Assembly: GCA_037013495.1 (NCBI GenBank)
Contig: CM072808.1
Coordinates: 12,067,319-12,131,318 of the forward strand
DNA length: 64,000 bases
Reading direction: 5' to 3'
Source of the DNA: Hippophae tibetana
Lineage: Eukaryota > Streptophyta > Magnoliopsida > Rosales > Elaeagnaceae
The notes below the pieces were generated by a model that was not told the origin of the DNA, made no database searches, and saw nothing but the letters and a program-made list of their open reading frames with translations. The position numbers and the translations under genes were made by a program. This document shows, piece by piece, positions 1-11,736 of this stretch; position 1 is the stretch's first letter, and every line of letters starts with the position of its first letter.

Positions 1-99
1 TGATAGCTAGTATAGCCTTTAAATTTAAGCCCTACCTTAATATAAGCACTATTTGGATTTGTAATATAATACAAATCATTCATTTTATAATGAAGAGTA

Positions 100-1570
100 C
101 CCATATTCTGAGTGTTCATATGCTAAGTCGGTTATTTCCTCCTCAATTTCTTCCAATAGATAGATATTGTAAGTATCATCTATATTTGATTCCTTGATTG
201 GTTCTAATTCCATCTAAAAAGATTCTTCTAAGATTTTTGCTTTATGTGGAAATTCCTTTTTTAAATTCTTTCTTATGTTGAAGCCTACTAAGAAATTTAT
301 TTGTGTAATATCATTCTTCATTACAGATCCAACATCTTCATTTCTTCTTCCCTTAGGGTAATAATTCTTGTTTCCAAAAGGTTTATACATTTTTCTTCCA
401 AAATATCTTTGCCTATAGGTTGCCCTATTAAATCTTATTTTATATTTTTGAAAATCATGTTTTTTGAATTTATCTTTTAAATTTCTTGTATTCTTTATAT
501 TTTTTAAATTTATCTTGGTAGGATTTTATGTTACATCCATATTTTCCTGATATCCTAAAATCTCTTGTATCACAACATATTTTATCATTTCCTCTTATTT
601 GCTTATATTTCTTTCTTTCTTGGCATTTACTAATTGTCTAGTTTTTAAGGCTTTTTTTTCTTCCTCCTAGAGTGTCAGGTATGGTTTCCCTATTTCTTTG
701 ATTCTAGCTTTTTATTAAGGTATTATGTAATGTTCCAGGTTTGGAAAAATATTTCTTTATAAGTTGTTTGCATAGGGGTGATAATTTATGATAATACATT
801 TCATGTTCACAAATAAAAGAATCTATGTAACACATGTTACAGATTTTCATATTTGTTAAATGTCATTTGGCTTCATTGATTTCATTTTCAGTGGATTCTG
901 TGATAGTTCTTCTTTTATCTTCTCCAATAAATTCCTTGTATGTTTCATTTACTACTATAACTAAAAATTCTCTTCCTATAGGTGTATTCCATTGCATCAA
1001 TAAATGTTATTGGTATGTTAAATTTGAAAAGCAAACTTTAACATATTTTCTGTCATTTTATGAGCTACTAATACTCTACAGATTGAAGGGTTTGTTTGTA
1101 TAGTTTGAGATGTTTATATGAGCATACTCATACCACTAGCCCATTCATCTAAGGCTTTTTTCCTATCTTTTATACAACCTAGATTTAAGAGATTGGATCT
1201 ATAGTTTTCATGGAGCTTGAAATTTGGTGAGGTACTACCTCTAGTTTCCCAATATAACCTTTCTTCCATTTTGGGTGGTTATCTTCTTCTATTGGTAGTG
1301 TCAAGCTCTCCTAACCTTTTTTCTATTTCTTTCTTCCCTATGTGGATCAGATGTTCCTTCTTGGTAAGAAAGGGATAGTGAAATTGGTTTTATATTATCT
1401 TTTGGGGTTATGATTTCTTGTTCAGAATAAATCTTACTGATTATTGTTATATCATCTTCTTTTATGTTTATACAAAGTTTTTTATTATAATGTTATTCTA
1501 ATTCTTCATTAGTTAGTGTTAACAAAGTAACTAATTTTTCTATATCCCTATTTCGGGGTTCATGAATTTT
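100..1570 (-). pseudogene. Caulimovirid coat protein region, fossil
   Basis: The minus strand gives a Cys/His-containing core (MKICNMCYIDSFICEHE, then YYHKL and KKYFSKPGT) like the coat-protein core of caulimovirids, where a paired-cysteine motif is followed by tyrosines. A lysine-rich basic stretch follows, and then an acidic run rich in Glu and Asp near positions 100-200, which resembles the linker between coat protein and protease. It follows the movement-protein region in the expected order. Broken in several places. Confidence 0.62.
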
Positions 1571-2189
1571 TCTTCTAATTTTTTTCTATATTCCATTAAA
1601 TTGGAATTGTCTTTTTCGTTAGATTTTCTTCATTATTCTTCTCTCATTTCTAGTAATTAGGGAGTCTAATCTCCTAGGTGGTTATACTTTTAATCCTTCT
1701 AATGGATCGTATTTATGACCTATAATATCATTATTTCTATGTATGTTATATACATCTTTTCTTAGTTATGTAATTTTCACATGTATATTTTGTTGTAGTT
1801 TATTATAACCACATTTTTTTATTTCTTCTAATAGTTCTTTTTGTGTTTCGACTATACCTCATAGGTATTTCCTGTTTGATTCATGAACTAAATCAATTTT
1901 CTCTTTTAAAATTCTCAAAGCTTTAATTAATGTTACTTGATTTTTTTGGTACATCTACTAGGCTTCCATCTATTTCTAATTGTATATTTTTTTAATTTTT
2001 CTTTAAACATTATTGTTTTCCTAACATGACATCTTGAAATAATGCTTTCATTTTTCTTGAACTCACATTTTAGTTTTCTAACTTCTTCTTTATTAGAGGT
2101 TTCTCCTTCATAGTTTATAAAAGTAAATATTGGTAAATTATTGTTTTTAAATATATTACTTTTTTTCTCTAGTATTAGAGGTTTTTCCT

Positions 2190-2845
2190 TGACATCTAGG
2201 TATCATTCCTTCGGTATTTCAAAGTCTATTAGTATTTTTAGTTTTATTATTTTTCCAAGTTCTTGAAAGGTTTTATCAATTTCTATAAATTCATTTTGTT
2301 TATATATTAAACTACTATGACTATTTGTTAATGATTATCTTATTATTTAGTGTATTGAAAATGAATTATTTCCTTCTTTCATTAGATCTCTTCTTTCAAA
2401 TTCATAAGCTAAACTTTAATTGATATATTGTAAATTTTAGTTTCTAATATCTCAAATTATCATGGATCATTTCTAGTAAAACATTTTTCTATTTATTATT
2501 CTATTATCTAGCAATAATATTTTTATGGATGTATTTATTCATTTTTTGAAATAAACTTGTATTAATATTTGAGTTTCTCCTAAATGAATGTATCCAATTT
2601 TTTCTTTATCCTTTTGGGGAAATTTGGATAGTTTATTCAATATAGTTTCCTTGTTAATTAATGGTATATTATACATTCCTTTTGCATATGTGATATTAAT
2701 TCTCATTTCTTTATTAGTTATTCCATATTAAATGATGTCTCTTCTTGGAAATAATTTCCTTAAAGATGAAAATGATGGGTCTTTAAATACATCTATTTTT
2801 TTAAGATTTAATTTTACTTTTTGAATTTCTTCAAATTTCTTTTTT
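2190..2845 (-). pseudogene. Caulimovirid movement protein region (30K superfamily), fossil
   Basis: The translated minus strand shows the signature block of plant pararetrovirus 30K movement proteins, including GYIHLGETQILIQ, a following LLLDNRI stretch and later a LAYEF segment. In live viruses this protein forms tubules through plasmodesmata for cell-to-cell movement (family knowledge). It lies directly upstream of the coat-protein region in the same orientation, as expected for the family. The reading is interrupted repeatedly, so it is a fossil. The match rests on motif recognition by eye. Confidence 0.72.
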
Positions 2846-2880
2846 ACTTATTAGCATTTTTTGCGAAAAACATCATGAGA

Positions 2881-3529
2881 TGTTTTATATTTCTAATTCT
2901 ACTATTTCTTGATTTTTATTATTTCTTGGTTCTCTATTATTTTTTCTATTTTTATTTATGAAATATTACTATTAACTTTTGTTATGTTTTGGGAATATTT
3001 TTGAATTTTTTAAAACCTTAAAGGTATTTTTAAAGATACATCAAAACTTGGGATATTTTTTATATTATTCCCAAATAATATTTAATGGTTTTCAATTAAA
3101 CATCGTTTAATATTAAATAGATTTAAATAATTATAATTTAATTTAAATTGTGTTAAAAATGAAAACATATGTCAAACATTTTTAATAGTAAAAATGTATG
3201 ACTTGAACATATGTGTTAATTTGTTGATATAAGTTTTAAAAGTATCATTTTTATTGTTTTTCTATAATTTTCTACTTTTAACTTGTGTGTTATTATCTTG
3301 CTAATATTAATTTTATTTTTAGTTTATTAATTGTTTTTACAAAAATATATCTATTTAAGATAATTGAGCCCAAAGGTATAGTAATTAAATTTACAACGTG
3401 AATGAGGGTGTTACATGTTTAAGCTAAGTCAATGAACTTATTAATAATTATCTTCTAAAAAATATTTAAATTTTAGTTATTTAAAAAAAACAATTAAAGG
3501 TAACTATAAATGACGCATCATCAATAGTA
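2881..3529. other. AT-rich intergenic stretch
   Basis: No coding signal, RNA gene or clear repeat boundary is seen. The right end abuts the copia 5' LTR. The left part could be untranslated leader of the pararetrovirus copy, but nothing in the sequence proves it. Confidence 0.4.
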
Positions 3530-3924
3530 TGTAATCGATCCATTCTTTTTTCAATTTTTAATTTTCATTCTATTTTTCTTTAATAGATCATTCAAGTGTG
3601 ATATAAACGTTTTTACCATTGAAGAGCCATAACTCATCGGTTATGGCTAAAAAATGATAATTATGTCGATGCTTTGATGGAAAACATGTATATAAAAAGG
3701 GTGTTATGGTTCCTAAGCTTAACACATAATTTCAAGATAATACATCATCTAATATGAATGTTGTTCAAAGCTTAGAAGTTCCAAACACAAAGACCAAAAT
3801 AGTTTTTGATTGTTTTGGAGCTTGAAGAACAATTTCAATGGCTGAAGGTAAGATTCTTGATTTATTTGTTTTTGATCCCTTTAGTTTGTTTATTCAACAT
3901 TTGGGTTTATAAATTTTGCTTACA
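3530..3924 (+). repeat. Copia 5' LTR
   Basis: It begins TGTAATCGATCC and ends TTTTGCTTACA, and it is matched by the 3' copy at 9168-9502. Shared blocks include the stretch around GAAGAACAATTTCAATGG. A TATA-like TATATAAAAAG lies near 3689. The primer site follows directly. Confidence 0.8.
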
Positions 3925-3942
3925 TTTGGTATCTAGGCATCA
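3925..3942 (+). other. Primer-binding site, initiator tRNA-Met type
   Basis: Just after the LTR, TTTGGTATCTAGGCATCA resembles the usual copia site TGGTATCAGAGC, complementary to the 3' end of initiator tRNA-Met. The position immediately next to the LTR end supports the call. Confidence 0.7.
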
Positions 3943-4305
3943 TATTACCTCTGTCTTGATCAGTTTATATTCATCTCTATTTTGCTCTATTTCACCGAGA
4001 ATCTTGAAATTGAGTTTTTTATTTGACTCAATTTTGATGCAAATGAAAATTATAAATTATTTCAATATTAATATTGCAATGATTTTGTGAATTAAAATGT
4101 GAAAAATCATGATGAACATCATTCCAATTTTCCTTTCACGTTCATTGTAATGATGTAATTCACTTTTTATTTAAAATGAAATTTTTTATTTAAACTGAGA
4201 CCATGAATCACTTGAAAATTCAATTATGATAATTTTGATAAAAAAAATGCAAATTTTTATGACCAAAATTGCAAGAAATGGCCAGGGATCCATTTGGGTT
4301 GAAAC

Positions 4306-4321
4306 TGGGTCACGTGACCCA
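4306..4321. other. 16-bp perfect palindrome with a G-box core
   Basis: TGGGTCACGTGACCCA is its own reverse complement and centres on CACGTG, the core bound by plant bZIP and bHLH factors (family knowledge). A second palindrome, ACGACATGTCGT, lies at 4376-4387. Both are in the long copia leader. No function is shown by the sequence. Confidence 0.6.
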
Positions 4322-4405
4322 ACTAGAAGTAAAAGATTAGCGAGATGACTCTTTGTTTTTGGCCATGAAGAGGAAACGACATGTCGTATTTTTAAGAAAA
4401 AAAAT

Positions 4406-4468
4406 GCCATTTCTAGGACTTGAACCTAGCTCTCTTGGGTGATAATCAAGTGTTTGGACTACAACGAT
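4406..4468 (-). tRNA. tRNA-Asp-like sequence (pseudogene) in copia leader
   Basis: The minus strand begins ATCGTTGTAGT, like plant cytosolic tRNA-Asp. It has a loop TTATCAC (4439-4445) where tRNA-Asp has CTGTCAC, so the anticodon reads ATC, which would still pair with the Asp codon GAT. The T arm is perfect: stem 4425-4429 with 4413-4417, loop TTCAAGT, B-box GGTTCAAGTCC. The acceptor strands pair only partly (with G-T wobbles) and the D arm is several bases short, giving 63 nt instead of about 72. A run of T residues follows the 3' end on this strand, like a Pol III stop. It is probably a pseudogene or a SINE head captured by the element. Confidence 0.55.
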
Positions 4469-5524
4469 TTTTGTGTCATCTTATATATAGGGCTTCTTAT
4501 TATTATATATTCAGAATTTTATTTTTATTTTTCGTTAATTTTTATATTGAATTAAAATAATATAATTTTAATGTGATTAATTTATTTAACTGAGGTTATT
4601 CATATGTAGAATATTTATTATACATGTGACATTTGTTTAAATAATTTTTGGCACATTAAAATTTATTTATGATTAAATACATTATGTTTAAATTATTTGT
4701 TTTGGTATTTGTATGTATAAATTATGCATATGAAATTTGGTTAAATAATTTATGCATAATTAAATTAATTATTAATGGTTCTAATTAGTGTTTATATTAT
4801 TTTGCTTGTATACTTTATTATAATTTATTCATACATGCAATATTAAGATAAATAATATTTGTACATTTGAAATTGAATTAATATTTTTATGGTTTTATGC
4901 AATAATAAAGCCTAAGAATTTAGTTAATGTTTATATATTTCATATAGTTTAATTAATTAAGGAGTAGCCACATCATCTTTAATTAATTTAAACTATAATA
5001 AGGTTTATTTAGGATCATATTTAGAAAATAAATATTAATTATGATTAATCATATGTGATATAATAAATCTTATCCCATAGAAATTTTTATTATATTTGGT
5101 GTGATTAATTAGAATAGAATATCAAAATATATTTTCTAATTTACCCACAGGGATTAGGAAAAAGAATATAATTTGATAATTTTATCTTAAAGTTAAGATA
5201 AATCTAATTGAATTAGAGCTTTGATCCACAGAAAAGTTTTATGTTACTAGATTAATATTTTTTCATGATTTACATTGGTAAAGAATGACTTTAATTTAGG
5301 TCTTAAATTTTAAGAAGCATATAATATTTAATCATAGCTTCTCAACCTAAGAATTTCTCTGATATTCGTTGTGACATTCCCAAATTGAAAAGGGGATAAT
5401 TGTAAAGTATAGAAGGAAAGAATTCTCTTTCATCTAAGATGGATTGACATTAACTATGCTATTAGGAAAAATGAACCACCTAAAATTACTGAAACTAGCA
5501 CTCCAATAAATATCACGCTTTATG

Positions 5525-6100
5525 AAAAATGGGAGTGATCTAATCGCCTTAGCGTGATGTTCATTAAGACTAAGATCTCTGCTAGTATTTGTGGTTCTGT
5601 TGATCAAAATAACATTGTTCAAGACCTGCTAAAAGCTATTGATGATCAGTTTGTCACTTCATATATGACTTTGGCAAGCACCCTTATTATGAAGTTCTCT
5701 TCCTTAAGACTCACCAGTGTGAAAGGTGTGTGCAAGCATATAATGCAAATATGGGACATTGCAGCTCAACTAAAGAATCTTGAGGTTGACATGTCAAAAT
5801 CTTTCTTGGTGCACTATATCCTTAACACTCTCCCTCATCAGTATAGGCCATTCAAAATCTCGTACAACACACATAAGGATAAATGGTCAATCAATGAACT
5901 AATGACCATGTGTGTTCAAGAGGAAGGGAGGCTTGTTATGGATTTTGGTGAAAGTGCAATGTTGGCTACAATGCGTGGGAAAGACAAATCTCAATACAAA
6001 CAGAAAGGGAAAGGGATAGTTCCACCTCAGGCTAATATTAAAAAAAAAAGCCAAGTGTTTCTTTTGTAAAAAGAAGGGACATATGAAGAGTGAATGTATC
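5525..6100 (+). pseudogene. Copia gag region with zinc knuckle, fossil
   Basis: The translated region matches the UBN2-type gag of plant copia elements. Recognisable pieces are an opening WER-like motif, FLVHYILNTLPHQY, FKISYNTHKDKWSINELM and VQEEGRL. A CCHC zinc knuckle (C-x2-C-x4-H-x4-C, about 6056-6097) follows. In live elements gag forms the particle and binds RNA. An open stretch of 171 codons lies at 5554-6069. Fossil. Confidence 0.82.
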
Positions 6101-6164
6101 AAATTCCAGAAATGGCTTGAGAATAAAGGTAATCCAACCTCATTTGTTTGTATGAATCTATTAT

Positions 6165-6565
6165 GATAATATTAACACCTGGTGGATTGATTTTGGATTT
6201 ACAATCCATGTTGCAAACTCTTTACATGGTATACAAAAATTGAGGAAGCTAGTAGGAAGTGAGCAATAAATCTTATCCGACAACAAGATGGGCTCATATG
6301 TGGAGGCTATAGGGACATGCATTTTGATATTAAGTAGTGGTTTTGTTATACAATTAGAAAAGACCTTTTATGTTCCAAGATTTTGATTTCAAGACTTGTA
6401 CCTTCTGGTTATTCCTTTCACTTTTCAGAAACATCTTTAAATTTATTTAATAAATATGATTATGTTGGGAATGATATTTTGTCTGATGGTCTTTATTGCA
6501 TTAATTTAGGAAATAATGACACTCATAATGTTATGCTTATTCAAGCTGGCACTAAAAGGTATTGA
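6165..6565 (+). pseudogene. Copia protease region, fossil
   Basis: The translation shows a WWIDFG-type active-site segment, then a region resembling EAIGTCIL and a late FYVPRF motif, the usual layout of copia aspartic protease between gag and integrase. It leads into the pre-integrase segment, with SDGLYCINLGNN near 6490. Fossil. Confidence 0.7.
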
Positions 6566-7480
6566 CGAGGAATCTTCTACATTATAGCATAGGAGATTAG
6601 GACATATCTCCATAGAAAGAATTAAAAGATTAATGAAATATGGGGTACTTAGTACTCTAGATTTTACTGATTTTAAGACATGTGTGGACTGCATTAAGGG
6701 AAAACATACTAACAAGTCAAAGAAAGGTTCCAATAGGAGTTCAAGCATATTAGAAATCATACATACTGATATATGTTGTCCAAATATGGACATACAAGGT
6801 TAGAAATATTTTATCATCTTTATTGATGATTTTTCTTAATATATGTATCTCTACATACTTCATAATAAGAGCAAAACATTAAATGCCTTCAAGATCTTTA
6901 AGGCTAAAGTAGAGAAACAATGCAGAAAGAAAATAAAGCTCATGAGATCAAATAAAGATGGTGAATATTATGATAGATATATTGAAAATAGACAAGCACC
7001 ATGTCTATTTGCTAAGTTTCTTCAAGAGCATAGGATAGTTGCCTAATATATTATGCCTAGTTCACTAGACCATAATGGTGTGGCAGAAAGGAGAAACTAA
7101 AAATTATTAGACATGGTACGAAGTATGCTTAGCTATTATAATCTTCCTAAATTCTTATGGACTAAAGTTTTAAATACAATTGAGTATATATTAAATTGAG
7201 TTTCAACTAAGGCTATCTCAAAGATGCCATTTGAATTATGGAAAGGCTGGCAACTGAGTTTGCGACATATGCACGTTTGAGGATTCCAGTATGAAGTGAT
7301 GATTTATAATCCACAAGAGAAGAAGCTAGACCCAAAGACCATTAGTGGGTATTTCGTTGGTTATTTCAAATGGTCTAAAGGCTATAGATTTTATTATCCA
7401 TTTCACAACAATAAGTTTATTGATTCAAGAAATGCAAAGTTTCTTGAGTATGACCTAATTAGTGGGAGCGATCAAATCAA
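6566..7480 (+). pseudogene. Copia integrase region, fossil
   Basis: A GAG-pre-integrase segment (GHISIERIKRLMKYG, then CVDCIKGKHTNKSK) precedes the catalytic core, with IHTDICC near 6760 and FIDDFS near 6820. NGVAERRN (near 7077) is the hallmark before the third catalytic position. The tail has the DPKTISGYFVGY motif seen in copia integrase C-termini. Fossil. Confidence 0.82.
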
Positions 7481-7829
7481 GAACATAGTTTCTGATATTG
7501 ACCATTTAGAGTCTCAACCTTCCACTTTAGGGGATAGATTGATTGTTGTTCACAACACCCCTCAAGTACAAGCTGGTGTTGAACAACCAATCATTGAAAT
7601 TCTACAACTTATTGACAACATTCCCATAGATCAAACTATTCAAAAGATTCGTAAAACTTCTGAACAACAAGTTGAACCTCATACTTCCCCAGAAGACGAT
7701 GTTGTTACATTAAGAAGATCTATTAGAACTAAAAGGTCAACAATTTCTAGTGATTATGTTATGTATCTACAAGAATCTGACTGTAACATTGGAGTTGATA
7801 TGAAGAATGAGATGAGTTCCACGAAGAGT

Positions 7830-8450
7830 ATTGGAGTTTGGAACCTTGTTGAATTGCCTAATGGTGCAAAAGCCATTTGATGTAAATGGGTTTTTAAGAC
7901 ATAGAAAGATTCGTTAGGTAACATTGAGAGACACAAGGCCAGATTAATTGCTAAGGGATTCACTCAGAAAGAAGGAATTGATTATACATAGACTTTCTCC
8001 CCTATATCTAAGAAAGATTCCTTATGCATTATATTGGCATTAGTAGCCCATTTTGACATTGAGATGCAAAAAATGGATGTGAAAACAACATTTCTCAATG
8101 GAGATCTAGAAGAAAAGGTTTATATGAAACAACCTGAAGGATTTCTCTCTAGTGATGATGAGCATTTGGTTTGTAAGCTTAATAAGTCCATATACAGATT
8201 AAAATAAGCATCCCGCCTATATTAATAAATTTTTAAAGCGATTTTGAATGAAAGATTGTTCACCAAGTTTTGCTCCCATTATGAAGGGCGATAAGTTCAA
8301 TTTGGACCACTTCCCAAAGAATGATTTTGAAAGAAAAAAAATGAAGAATATTCCATATGCTTCTACTGTCGGAAGCTTGATGTATCCTCAGGTTTGTAAA
8401 AGGTCTGACATTGCATTTATTGTTGGAATATTGGGATGATATTAGAGTAA
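7830..8450 (+). pseudogene. Copia reverse transcriptase region, fossil
   Basis: The region opens with WNLVELPNGAKAI and has RHKARLIAKGFTQKEGIDY, then MDVKTTFLNGDLEEKVYM and QPEGF, all standard copia RVT_2 landmarks. Less of the domain is recognisable than in intact family members. It is followed by PYASTVGSLMY, the start of the RNase H connection. Fossil. Confidence 0.82.
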
Positions 8451-9039
8451 TCTAGATTTGGACCACTGGAGAGCTATAAAGAATGTAATGAGGTACCTTC
8501 AAGGGACCAAGGACTATATGCTTATGTATAGACGAGTCGACAATCTGGAAGTGATTAGCTACTCTGATGCAGACTTCGCTAGCTGTGTTGATTCATGCAA
8601 ATCGACATATGGTTACATTTTCATGCTTGCCGGTGGAGCCGTGTCTTAGAGGAGTGCGAAGTAGTCCTTGAATAGTACTTCCCCTATAGAGGCCGAGTTT
8701 GTATCATGCTTTGAGGCTACATCACATGGTGTATGGTTGAAGAGTTTCATTTCTAGGCTTAGAGTAGTAGACTCTATTTCTAGGCCATTGAGATTACACT
8801 ATGAAAACTCAACTACTGTGTTTATGACTAAGAATAATAAGAGTGGTAGTCGTAGTAAGCACATCGACATCAAATACTTGGCCATAAGAGAATGTGTTAA
8901 TGAAAAGAAAGTGATCATTGAGCACGTTAACATTGAGTTGATGATTGCTGATCCTTTGAGTAAAGGTATACCACCACTGAAATTTAAGGATCATGTAGAG
9001 AAAATTGGACCTCGTTTATTTGTAAAGGTATATATATAG
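8451..9039 (+). pseudogene. Copia RNase H region, fossil
   Basis: Typical landmarks are MRYLQGTKDYMLMY, SYSDADFASC, the SPIEAEFV segment, KHIDIKYLAIRE and the tail IADPLSKGIPP. The last piece (8668-9039) is open for 123 codons up to the natural element stop. Fossil. Confidence 0.85.
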
Positions 9040-9154
9040 TTTATTACATTGTAATACATGGGAGATAATATTCTCTTTTAGATGACCTATTGTCATGATT
9101 CATATGTTTATTTCTTAAGAAAGATAATCGATGGGATTAAGTTGAACATTTGGA

Positions 9155-9167
9155 CCAAGTGAGAGAA
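9155..9167 (+). other. Copia polypurine tract
   Basis: CCAAGTGAGAGAA sits directly before the 3' LTR and resembles the AGTGGGAGA tract of plant copia elements, which primes second-strand synthesis. Confidence 0.65.
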
Positions 9168-9502
9168 TGTAATTGATTCGTTTGTTCTCCAATTTTCAAT
9201 TTTTAATCAGTTTTTCTTTAACGGATCATTCAAGTGTAGTCCAAACCTTTATCTCATTGAAGAGTCATAATTCATCGGTTATGACTGAAAGCTAGTAATG
9301 GTGCCAATGCTAGTAATGGTGTTATGGTCACTAATCTTAACACATAATTCCAGAGTAATACACTGTCTAATTTGAGTGGTGCTTTGATTGTTTTGGAGTT
9401 TGAAGAACAATTTCAATGGTTAGAAATAAAATATTTATTTTATTTATTTTCGATCCCTTTATTTTGTTTATTTCGCATTTGGATCGATAAATTTTGCTTA
9501 CA
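9168..9502 (+). repeat. Copia 3' LTR
   Basis: It starts TGTAATTGATTC and ends TTTTGCTTACA, matching the 5' LTR in order and orientation but with many differences and a shorter length. This indicates an old insertion. Confidence 0.8.
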
Positions 9503-10269
9503 TATTATTCAATGTTTTATTCCAAATATTATGATACTTATATCAACTATATTGTTATCGATATTTTTTTGATTTCGATATTCATGAAAATATATTTTAT
9601 TTTTTTATCTATTAAATGTAATAATAAAAATCCCTTACTTTTAAAAAATATTATTTCATAAAAAGAATAAATTTATCACTTTTAATAAAAATAACAAATT
9701 TATATTACATTTTTTTAATAAATATAAATATAAAATTAAAATATAATTTTATTAAAAATGAGGAATTTATATTATCATTCCTCGTTATTTTAAAATAATG
9801 TATAAGAATCTCGATATATTTAAAACCTCGGTATTGATATTATCCGCAATATCTTAAAACAATTTGTTTAACAAAGTTTTTCCGTAATTATCCACCCGAG
9901 TGAACAAATTGACTGTCTTACACTTTATTCAAGTGGAGTTAGAGAGACTCACATTTATTCAAAATTTCACATCCACCAATACTATTTTGTCTGTTTCTCA
10001 AAGACCCATCACATGCAAGTACGTGTCCCTTCATATTTTTCCCCGTCCCATCCTTATAATAAAAATGGGTAAAAAGAATATCTTTAGAAAAAAAGGTAAA
10101 AATCAAATTGTTTTTAGGTTAATTGTCTATTAATCACTTACCAAAGTTATTAAGAAATTTCATCAATAATAAAAACTATGTATCAAGTAGCATTCTACCT
10201 TAATAATAATAATAGTTTTTAATGATATTTTTTTATTATTTTAACATTGAATAGTAATTCACAAAATTG
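9503..10269. other. AT-rich non-coding stretch
   Basis: It contains repeated CGATATT-like words near 9556-9580 and 9810-9850 and no supported coding region. The right end may include the U3 start of the following LTR, whose 5' boundary I cannot place. Confidence 0.35.
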
Positions 10270-11736
10270 AGAAAAAGTACAAAAAAAAAAAAAAAATAGA
10301 CAAAATTGTCAAATCACATGCATGCCATGTCGAGCTCTACGAGTGCCAGCGTATGTCACGCCGAGATCCATGTCTAGCTTGTCCCGCGCACACCATGCCA
10401 AGATCAATTCCCCACTATTTTAGTCTTTATCTCACCTATAAAAGGACTCTCTCTTCCAATCTCAAAACATCCCAAAAATCTCAAAGTTCTCTATCTCTCT
10501 AGCTTTCTCTCTCTAGTTTTTAGTTTTTTAGTTTTTTAGTTTTAAAGTTCTTCTCATTTTGAGAAGATCTAGTTATGCTTTTATAGATTTCTAGTTTTTG
10601 ATTCAATAAACGAAAATGTAAATTCGTTTGGAAGTTTTCTAATAACAAAATTAGAATCAAAGTTCTCTAATGATTCTTTTGAGATATAATTTAAAAATTA
10701 ATTATTTACAGTTATTTTTTATATTTTATTCTTATATGTTATATTTAATTTTTCATTGATTAAATTTAACATGGCTCGCTGTTTGTGAATATTATATAAT
10801 AATAACGTTGTTATGCTTACAAAATATTAAATAGGTAAAGTATCTCTATAAAATAAATTGATTTTTTTATCTAAGATTTTATATTATAGATGTTAGAGAG
10901 AAATATATTATTTTTCATTACAAACTTAAATCTCAAAATTAGATTTTAAAGTTTAATTATCTGGTATGATTTAGAGTAGTATTTTTTATTTGTTAGCACA
11001 ATCGTCCGGTAGTTAGAGTGAAGCTCTATTTAAAAGTGTTTATAGGAACTATTATTTGAAAATGTATTGACAACATATTTTCAGTAATGGTTTTAAAACT
11101 TGAAAGTTAGTACTCGGATAATTAAATTCGTAGGTTTAATTTGGACAACTTGAATAAATTTTAAAATTTCTAATCCCACCAAAGGTGGCATTTAAATGGT
11201 TCATTTTTAATCTTTTAGAAAAAATGAGTTAATTTAAATAACCAAATTAATTATCGACCCCACCCATAGGTGTTAATTAATTTGTTTAATTAATAAAGAA
11301 TATCTAGCTCTACCAAAGGTGGTATTCCTATAAAAAAAGAGAATCAATAAATATTAATTTATATATTTAATAACCTAAATAATATGAGCAAATATAATTA
11401 ACTTAACTATTATATCTATAAATACTCGACTCTTATGAATGATAAAAAATTTCATAATTTTTTATTGGATCATATCTATGTTTATTTTTTTGTTATTAGA
11501 TTAGGAAACACAAAAGTTAAAATATTGTGACCGGAATTTTAGGATTTAATTTCTTTTTAAAAGTTTGAATAATAAATTAAAAACCACATATATTCCTTCC
11601 TTATATCGACCTTGGGATTTTACTTGTCATTTTCTATAAAATGATTCGTGCACTTGCAAGAGTTTTACAAATATAAATCCAAAGTATCTGTAAGATTAGT
11701 ATTGCTAACCCGATGTCAGTTTTGTCTTATCTATCA
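10270..11736 (+). repeat. Family B gypsy LTR, lone copy, 5' limit uncertain
   Basis: This is the plus-strand counterpart of the minus-strand LTRs at 38218-40120, 48835-50670 and 59645-61486. Shared parts are a TATA box (10437-10445), a CT-rich leader of repeated TTTTTAGTTT words, GTTCTTCTCATTTTGAGAAG, the CCACCAAAGGTGG-type hairpins near 11175 and 11320, and the end GTCTTATCTATCA. No primer site follows, so it is a solo LTR or an orphaned 3' LTR. The 5' end is not located. Confidence 0.65.
10437..10445 (+). promoter_or_regulatory. TATA box of the family B LTR
   Basis: TATAAAAGG is followed about 15 bases on by a CT-rich tract, and it aligns with CTATAAATA in the minus-strand copies (39517-39525 and 50119-50127). 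This is the likely LTR promoter. Confidence 0.55.

Larger units (their letters stand above)
1..2880 (-). mobile_element. Endogenous pararetrovirus (Caulimoviridae) fossil, partial
   Basis: Read on the minus strand, this block translates in pieces to a Caulimoviridae-like order: a movement-protein region first (high coordinates), then a coat-protein region with a basic tail, then an acidic linker near base 1. That order fits genera with a long fused reading frame, such as petuviruses or florendoviruses (family knowledge; genus not settled here). Protease, reverse transcriptase and RNase H would lie beyond the left edge. The copy is broken by many lesions and looks old. It is an integrated relic, not an active gene. 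Confidence 0.72.
3530..9502 (+). mobile_element. Ty1/copia LTR retrotransposon, structurally complete, decayed
   Basis: The element has all landmarks in order: 5' LTR, a primer site like initiator tRNA-Met, a long leader, gag with a zinc knuckle, protease, integrase, reverse transcriptase, RNase H, a polypurine tract and a 3' LTR. The gag-PR-INT-RT order is that of copia. The two LTRs share start (TGTAAT) and end (GCTTACA) but differ clearly along their length, so the insertion is old. Possible imperfect target duplication: TAGTA (3525-3529) and TATTA (9503-9507). The coding part carries well over ten breaks. It is in its own LTR context and not nested in a recognised element. Confidence 0.85.
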
